Shown here piece by piece: positions 58,873 to 64,000 of a stretch of 64,000 nt of DNA. Every line of letters begins with the position of its first letter. Position 1 is the first letter of the stretch. The notes below the pieces were generated by a model that saw only the letters and a program-made list of their open reading frames with translations, was not told where the DNA came from and did not search any database. The stretch lies in NCBI RefSeq assembly GCF_003352005.1, contig NZ_CP024848.1, positions 1,063,001 through 1,127,000 on the forward strand, in the 5' to 3' direction. The translations under genes were made by a program, and so were the position numbers. This DNA comes from Oceanobacillus zhaokaii (GTDB lineage Bacteria > Bacillota > Bacilli > Bacillales > Amphibacillaceae).

Positions 58873-60738
58873 ATGAGAATATATCGGATGTTTATAGTTG
58901 TTTTTTTAACGCTTGGAATCGTTGCATGCTCGAATGAAGAACCAAAAGAGACGGAGCTAGAAGTAGTAGATGAAGCGATGGAAGAGGAAAGCGTCCTTGC
59001 TGATGGTGTTGCAGAAGAGCTTGAGGAAGAATATGAAGAAGAAATAGTGGAGGAAGAAAACGAAGAAGACTATGGCTATGCTGCTATAGAACCAAGAGAA
59101 ATTACAGACCGAAGCGTTGTACTAGAAGAAAATGAACATGGTAAAGTGACGTATTTAGGTGATATGTCAGATGTGGACGGATTTTACTTCGCATTCCAGT
59201 ACGAAGGGGATGCAGTGCTTTCGGATAGATCAGCCCTGATGGTTCGCCTTATCTTTGATGATGGAACCAGTGAAATTGTCGATACAACCGATCCATCTTA
59301 CTTAGTCGAACACCGTGCAACAGAAGCAGGCGAAGTAAAAGTATTTAAAACCTATGAAGCCATGGCAGGAAACCTTGCACGAATCGATTATGTGTTCGAA
59401 ACCTTTGAGTGGACAGAAGAAGGGATGAAAACCATCGAAGTGGAACCAACGGAAGAAACGATAGTACTTGATGCTGCGTATGCACTGGAAGAATTATACT
59501 TCTCCATCGAACAAGAATACCAAGACGATGAAAAGTATATTATGCTAGACACATTGGATATCGATGACACAACCGGAACTGTTCGGTTAACAGGCTTTAT
59601 CACGTTTCAAGAAGATACCGATATATCTTATCGTCCGATGCTTTATCGCCCAATAAACCAAAGCAGAACATACGGAAGTTTCAATACCGAAAGCACATCC
59701 TTTTTCGGAAGTGTTCGAACACCTATTGAATTAACGTTCACTACCGAACAAGTATTTACAGACGATGATGGGTCAATTGTTTACATTGCTTTTGGTGATG
59801 TTTTATTCTCCCTCGATTTACGAACAGGTGAAGCTGTGAACGAACCGGTTACCATTACGCCTGATTTTTCGATAGAAGGAAGCTGTTATTCATCCGCACC
59901 GCTTGCTGGTGTAAAAGTAAACCAAGGGGAAACCGTTTATAATGCCATTAAATCAAGCGGACCTTGTTCCAGTTACGGCAGTGGGATGTCAAACGCAATA
60001 GGTAACATGTCCATTCCAGTTGGTGATTATACAAACTTCTCCTTCACGCTTGCTACAGGGGAAGAATTAAAGGACAAAGGTGGCGAATATATTTTTTATG
60101 TATACGCTGATGAGGAAACAGAAGAGAATCCCATATTGAAACGCACAATTACGTCAAGTAGTCCACCAGAAGCGTTTGAAATCGATGTAACAGATATCGA
60201 TACGCTACACATCTTGTACGATACTAATATAATGGCCGATTTTGTTTCGAGTGAAGATAAGACAGGTTTAATACAGGTTCTACTCCTTGAACCAACACTT
60301 TCTAAGGAAAAAACAGAAAAGGCAAACAATGTACCTGCAGACAAAGAAGACACTGCTATTAATAATACTGAAGCTGTTGAAGTGAGTCTGAAGGAAACGT
60401 ATCTCGAAAAATTAAACAATGCTGAAAAAGAAGTGGAAGAATTGGAACCAGCAGATTCCACGACACTTTCTTTGAAAGAGGTTGAAAACGAAAGATATGG
60501 TATATGGGATGATTTATTGAACGAAATTTATGGAGAGTTAAAGGTGCAACTGCCAGCAGGAGAGATGGACCAACTAAAAGAAGAACAACTAAGCTGGATA
60601 ACATATAGAGATAATAGTGCGCATGAATCATCCTTGAAATTTGAAGGGGCTTCGTGGGAACCCGTAGAATATGCGTCTGTACTAGCAAATCTAACACAAG
60701 AAAGATGCCATGAATTAGTAGAAAATTATATGAAATAA
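58873..60738 (+). CDS. Large acidic lipoprotein with NPCBM-like and LprI-like (DUF1311) domains
   Basis: A 621-residue surface lipoprotein: signal peptide with lipobox VAC (Cys19), a Glu-rich linker (22-70), two beta-rich regions (about 75-190 and 200-325), an NPCBM-like carbohydrate-binding module (about 335-475) with GVKVNQGETVYNAIKSSGPC, and a C-terminal LprI-type domain (about 500-621) with SWITYRDNSAHE. It probably binds cell-wall or host glycans and may inhibit lysozyme; function is inferred from domain types only. AAAGGAG precedes the ATG. See the relic at 60753. Confidence 0.7.
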   Translation: MRIYRMFIVVFLTLGIVACSNEEPKETELEVVDEAMEEESVLADGVAEELEEEYEEEIVEEENEEDYGYAAIEPREITDRSVVLEENEHGKVTYLGDMSDVDGFYFAFQYEGDAVLSDRSALMVRLIFDDGTSEIVDTTDPSYLVEHRATEAGEVKVFKTYEAMAGNLARIDYVFETFEWTEEGMKTIEVEPTEETIVLDAAYALEELYFSIEQEYQDDEKYIMLDTLDIDDTTGTVRLTGFITFQEDTDISYRPMLYRPINQSRTYGSFNTESTSFFGSVRTPIELTFTTEQVFTDDDGSIVYIAFGDVLFSLDLRTGEAVNEPVTITPDFSIEGSCYSSAPLAGVKVNQGETVYNAIKSSGPCSSYGSGMSNAIGNMSIPVGDYTNFSFTLATGEELKDKGGEYIFYVYADEETEENPILKRTITSSSPPEAFEIDVTDIDTLHILYDTNIMADFVSSEDKTGLIQVLLLEPTLSKEKTEKANNVPADKEDTAINNTEAVEVSLKETYLEKLNNAEKEVEELEPADSTTLSLKEVENERYGIWDDLLNEIYGELKVQLPAGEMDQLKEEQLSWITYRDNSAHESSLKFEGASWEPVEYASVLANLTQERCHELVENYMK

Positions 60739-60752
60739 TTATTCATCACTCG

Positions 60753-60788
60753 ATGCTACTCCTTGAACCAACGCTGAGCAAAGAATAA
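60753..60788 (+). pseudogene. Relic of the ancestral C-terminus of the lipoprotein
   Basis: Eleven codons then TAA: the peptide ends LLLEPTLSKE, identical to ten residues that close the NPCBM-like module inside the gene just upstream (DNA near 60285-60308). The simplest reading is that an older version ended here and the LprI-like domain was inserted before it. Confidence 0.5.
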
Positions 60789-60839
60789 TCGTAGTTGGTA
60801 GATTATTAGTTTATTCATAACTTATCAGGAGGAATAAAC

Positions 60840-61013
60840 ATGTATGATAAAAATTGCCCTTATTGTGGCTCTCGCACAAAATGGATCGACGAAGGTATTA
60901 GACAATGCCTAAATGATAATGATTTTTGTGGTGTATTTATCGAGGAAGAGGACCTAGACCCCCTCACTCGGCGTGAAGATATTGACGACTACTTTGATGG
61001 CAGTTATGATTAA
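60840..61013 (+). CDS. Small zinc-ribbon-like protein
   Basis: A 57-residue acidic protein with CPYCG near the N-terminus (Cys6, Cys9) and further Cys at 23 and 30, a possible zinc knuckle; the C-terminal half is Asp/Glu-rich (EEEDLDPL, EDIDDYFDG). A strong AGGAGGA site lies 8 bases before the ATG, so it is very probably translated. Function unknown. Confidence 0.65.
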   Translation: MYDKNCPYCGSRTKWIDEGIRQCLNDNDFCGVFIEEEDLDPLTRREDIDDYFDGSYD

Positions 61014-61053
61014 TAACTTAAATTGCCTGCTGTAAGCAAGGGGGAAGGCTTAG

Positions 61054-61494
61054 TTGGATAAAGTTGAGAAGGAGATTGTAGCGCCTAAAACTCGAATGGA
61101 AACTAAAAAGAGAAGTGGAGAAGAGGTCTTTAGGGACATTTTTTGGAAAGTATTCATCTTACTTATAGTATTTGGTTCAATAGCAATAAATATTTATGCT
61201 TTTGTAAGTTACAATAGTGAGTGGAAAGGAAAAGCAATTTCCGCTACAACAACGGCTTTAGCCGAACATTTAGATGTGGATGTTAGTAAAATTCCAGAGC
61301 CATTTCAAGTTACTAACTATTCGAATGATGTTCTACCAGCCCACGGTGTAAAGCTTGAACCAGAAGAGTTAAAGGCTTATGAAGTAATGTATCTATATGA
61401 AGATACTTTGTATGAAGTTTGGTATTCTTATGAAGAGAATGGATTCGGTTTTATTTTTGAAGAAGCATATGTTGTAGACCGGGAAAATGAGTAA
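61054..61494 (+). CDS. Unknown single-TM protein
   Basis: A 146-residue protein: a charged N-terminus, one membrane helix (about 31-52, FWKVFILLIVFGSIAINIYAF), then an extracytoplasmic domain with VDVSKIPEPFQVTNYSND and many Tyr/Glu. The topology (Lys/Arg-rich end inside) suggests export of the C-terminal part. It starts with TTG at 61054 after AGGGGGAAGG. No family recognised; it may belong with the adjacent lipoprotein. Confidence 0.6.
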   Translation: MDKVEKEIVAPKTRMETKKRSGEEVFRDIFWKVFILLIVFGSIAINIYAFVSYNSEWKGKAISATTTALAEHLDVDVSKIPEPFQVTNYSNDVLPAHGVKLEPEELKAYEVMYLYEDTLYEVWYSYEENGFGFIFEEAYVVDRENE

Positions 61495-61538
61495 CGGTTG
61501 AATGAGGTGAATAAGGATAGGTAATATATCTTCTTTAA

Positions 61539-61733
61539 CAGATTTCGAACGGTAAAACAATCACTCTTATTCAACATCACAATAAAAGGGGTCAATCTAC
61601 TTCTTTAGATGAACTTGTAATGCGGTTAGGTCATTCAGAAACTGAAATGCAAAGTGTGATAGATGACCTTATTAAAAGAAATTGGATTCAAGTGATTGAT
61701 GGTGAGTGGATTGTTATAAGGAAGTTATTTTAG
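61539..61733 (+). pseudogene. Possible winged-helix remnant without start codon
   Basis: Sixty-four codons between a TAA (61536-61538) and TAG (61731-61733) read like a winged helix: LIQHHNKRGQSTSLDELVMR, then DDLIKRNWIQVIDGEWIVI. No ATG, GTG or TTG occurs before the domain. Either the start was lost or a rare start is used. Confidence 0.4.
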
Positions 61734-61765
61734 AATATTAACTGTTGCTAGGAGGGGCTATCTCG

Positions 61766-61900
61766 ATGGAAAAGAATAATGAAGAGAAGAACGCAATCGT
61801 TATAAATCCAAAAGAAGAACGTAAAGAGAAAATTAAAGCTAGTTTTGCAAAAGTAGTTAAAGCCAATGGGAAAGCTTTGGAAAGACTAAGCAAAAACTAA
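61766..61900 (+). CDS. Small lysine-rich peptide
   Basis: A 44-residue, highly charged peptide (KEERKEKIKASFAKVVKANG in the middle), probably one long helix. A strong TAGGAGGGG site lies 8 bases before the ATG at 61766. Function unknown; it resembles neither a known toxin nor an antitoxin. Confidence 0.5.
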   Translation: MEKNNEEKNAIVINPKEERKEKIKASFAKVVKANGKALERLSKN

Positions 61901-62370
61901 TGGATATATCTATATGTAAGAAAAATAGCTGCTCCCAAGAGAAGGGAGCGGCTAAAATCAATTTCTTAATATTAACAACTAGAAGGACATGAGCCAAAAG
62001 GGCCCGTGTCCTTCAATCATTAAGAAGACCTTCGACCCCACCATAAAAGTTATAGGGAAATTCATATATAATCTAACCTTAAAGTGAAAGTATTAGTATT
62101 AGAATGTAATTTCTAAGAAATCAATCTTAATATTGCGAGGAAACTGCTTATTCAATCAATAATAAAATACAATAAGATTTGTGCGGATGTTATAATTGTA
62201 TTAGGTTAGTTTATATGTTTGGATTTTTTTATGGTTATGCATGTAAAATGACCATTAAAGAACAGCTTTAAGAAGGGTTTACTAAAAGTTCGATACTCCT
62301 AAAATAGGTTTTTAGATCATTATTTTCAAACATTTTTACAATAAAATACCAATATAAGAGGTGACGTGCA
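61901..62370. other. Spacer with two hairpins, no gene seen
   Basis: Hairpin TAGCTGCTCCC/GGGAGCGGCTA lies at about 61926-61955 and another, AAGGACATG/CGTGTCCTT, at about 61983-62013; both could be terminators for the small genes before them. The remaining 350 bases are A+T-rich without a usable frame and must contain the promoter of the next operon. Confidence 0.5.
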
Positions 62371-63348
62371 GTGTATTATCCTAATATTATTGAAGATATT
62401 TGTTACGATTCAGACCATATCGAACAAGTACTAACAGAAATTAAATTAAACTTTCATGATTATTTTTCTGATTTTTTGCAGTCTGAAGCTGGTAATGGAT
62501 TATCCGATGATTATGTTGTTAATTTAGTGAAGCATTTTGGAAATGATAGTCAGGGTCAGGTTATTAAGAAACGAAAAAAAGATACGAAAAAGGCCTTTCA
62601 ACAGATTATTAAGGAGAGTATTGAAGGCTATGAAAAGGATAGAGAAAAATACTTAGATATTTTTGATGAAGATGTTTTTGATGAATATGAAGATGATCCA
62701 AACTATTTTAAGAACAAGGTGTTACGTGATGAATGTCCAATAATTAGGGTAACGATATACAGTAATGCAAAAGAGTTGGAAAAATATAAACGTGATTTTA
62801 ATCTGGCTGATCCTAATGACCTCTTAGATGTAGTTATGAATCTAACTTCTTTTGCAAATACATACAGTCAAAACCAAAATTCTAGTAATTATGAACTGAT
62901 TGATAGTTTAGAAGAACTTGGTTTTCAAGATTTGGATACAGGAGATTACATTGTTTACGGTGCAATAGGTGGTGGAATTAAGAGTCATCTACTTTATAAG
63001 TTACAACCGGCCTATTTTCCTAACCGTAGTAGGGATGCAATTTGGGCATTGTGGTATTTATCGAAAAAGAAAACTTTCGGGTGCTTAGAAGACTCAGAGT
63101 TTCTTATGATTAATGTCAAGGAAAGTATAACACAACAAAATTATTTTTACCCTTATGAGTTATTTTCCTATTATGCTTTAAAGATTTTTCAATTGATTGA
63201 AAGAGAAGCAATGAACCTTAATATTCAATTAAATAAAGATTACCGTTTTGTTTTGGTTAATGAATTTCTTAGTTATGTTGCTAGCGTGCACTCGGATGAA
63301 ATTAACTTTTTGAAAAGTCAACTAAAGGAGGCAAATCATGGATTCTAA
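62371..63348 (+). CDS. Unknown protein, partner of a RecQ-type helicase
   Basis: A 325-residue soluble protein. The N-terminal half is very acidic (YLDIFDEDVFDEYEDDPNYF). The C-terminal half has a distinctive block, YGAIGGGIKSHLLYKLQP, AYFPNRSRDAIWALWYLSKK and FGCLEDSEFLMI, followed by a helical end. I do not recognise the family. It starts with GTG at 62371 after AGAGGTGAC. Its last 11 bases overlap the helicase gene, whose AAAGGAGG site lies within this frame, so the two products are made together and probably act together. Confidence 0.65.
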   Translation: MYYPNIIEDICYDSDHIEQVLTEIKLNFHDYFSDFLQSEAGNGLSDDYVVNLVKHFGNDSQGQVIKKRKKDTKKAFQQIIKESIEGYEKDREKYLDIFDEDVFDEYEDDPNYFKNKVLRDECPIIRVTIYSNAKELEKYKRDFNLADPNDLLDVVMNLTSFANTYSQNQNSSNYELIDSLEELGFQDLDTGDYIVYGAIGGGIKSHLLYKLQPAYFPNRSRDAIWALWYLSKKKTFGCLEDSEFLMINVKESITQQNYFYPYELFSYYALKIFQLIEREAMNLNIQLNKDYRFVLVNEFLSYVASVHSDEINFLKSQLKEANHGF

Positions 63349-64000
63349 GGTTGAGCAATTATTTGAAAGTTATTTTCCTAATTTAGCTGATAAATTTTCA
63401 TTAAGGGTGATTCAGAAAACGGCTACACAAAATTTGTTAGATGGCAATAATACACTTTGTATTATGCCAACAAGTGGTGGGAAATCTCTTATATACTGGC
63501 TGTCTGGATTATCCTTACAGGGAATTACAATTGTTATTTCTCCATTAATTGCTTTAATAGATGAACAAGCAAGTAAAATTAGCGAACAAGGTTATGAAGT
63601 TTTAACTATTCATGGTGGAATATCTCCTAAGAAACAAGTCGATTTATTAAAGAAACTTGCTAATAAAGAATTAAATCCTAAATTTATTTTTATTAGTCCA
63701 GAAAGAATGGCGACGGATGGACTATTTGAATATGGTATGAAGAAGCGAAAAGAAGATATAAACTTAATTGCCATTGATGAAATACACTGTGTGAGCCAAT
63801 GGGGAGTTAGTTTTCGACCTTTCTATAGGCGAATCCCAGAGTTCTTAAATAGTGTTTTTAACAATAATTGGCCTAGAGTATTAGGTCTAACTGCTACTTT
63901 AAATGCTAATGAAATTAAAGATATATGTAGTTCTTTTCATATATCCAGAAAGAATATTATAAAAGACCACCTTCTAGTACGCTCTGAGATTGAACTAAAA
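63338..64000 (+). CDS. RecQ-type DNA helicase, 5' part only
   Basis: The first 221 residues of an SF2 helicase cut by the window edge. Walker A is MPTSGGKSLIYW (motif I, slightly unlike the usual TGxGKS), motif Ia SPLIALIDEQ, and motif II DEIHCVSQWG, the RecQ signature with Ile in place of Ala. LTATLNANE is motif III. It would unwind DNA 3' to 5'. A host RecQ would not be found inside an island, and the overlapping unknown gene upstream suggests a dedicated two-component system. ATG at 63338 follows AAAGGAGG. Confidence 0.85.
   Translation, partial: MDSKVEQLFESYFPNLADKFSLRVIQKTATQNLLDGNNTLCIMPTSGGKSLIYWLSGLSLQGITIVISPLIALIDEQASKISEQGYEVLTIHGGISPKKQVDLLKKLANKELNPKFIFISPERMATDGLFEYGMKKRKEDINLIAIDEIHCVSQWGVSFRPFYRRIPEFLNSVFNNNWPRVLGLTATLNANEIKDICSSFHISRKNIIKDHLLVRSEIELK

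Overview
The window is low-GC Firmicute DNA. The gene order recX, yfhH, yfhP, mutY, sspE, ntdP (ygaC), ygaD, gsaB, bcp (ygaF), perR, ygzB, ygxA, rRNA operon, tRNA array is close to the yfh/yga region and the rrnD/trnD locus of Bacillus subtilis. A gamma-type spore protein, a PdaA-type cortex deacetylase and CtsR, PerR and SigB-like control sites also point to an endospore-forming Bacillaceae. The 16S text and the frequent TTG/GTG starts would fit the Oceanobacillus/Virgibacillus/Ornithinibacillus group, but I did not resolve a genus.

Positions 1-36164 are core chromosome. In order they hold: an amino-acid/cation transporter and a cortex peptidoglycan deacetylase; clpE behind a duplicated CtsR-controlled promoter; a MaoC-type protein; a ComEC-like metallo-hydrolase; a YflT/YsnF stress protein behind a SigB-like promoter; two GntR-ABC transporter operons facing each other; a GNAT acetyltransferase preceded by a long structured leader with a tRNA-like T-arm; then the yfh/yga block (recombination control, oxidised-guanine repair, spore protein, nucleotide phosphatase, haem precursor synthesis, peroxide defence). 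A 16S-23S-5S operon with tandem promoters and 14 tRNA genes follow. Two diverged copies of a roughly 120-bp palindromic intergenic repeat lie at 2.8 and 23.6 kb.

From the 3' end of tRNA-Leu(CAA) to the right edge (36165-64000) the DNA is an integrated element that does not end in the window. A tyrosine recombinase sits next to the tRNA. Further in are a DUF771 protein, a replication module (HUH-type Rep, an excisionase-like helix-turn-helix protein and a Rep-like protein that has lost the HUH motif), a complete Type I restriction-modification system (hsdM, hsdS, hsdR), an ArdC-type anti-restriction protein, an HNH-like protein, several unassigned genes, and at the edge a RecQ-type helicase with an overlapping unknown partner. 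Long gene-poor stretches and broken genes separate the cargo, as is usual in islands built by repeated insertion and decay. No conjugation genes are seen.

The best candidates for something undescribed are: the tRNA-like leader RNA of the GNAT gene (about 14854-15061); the helicase/partner pair at 62371-64000; tandem nuclease-like paralogues, one interrupted at an A9 tract (40483-43308); a two-gene module of a two-TM protein and a soluble protein (43588-45118); and an HExxH protein without a clear start codon (39103-40338).
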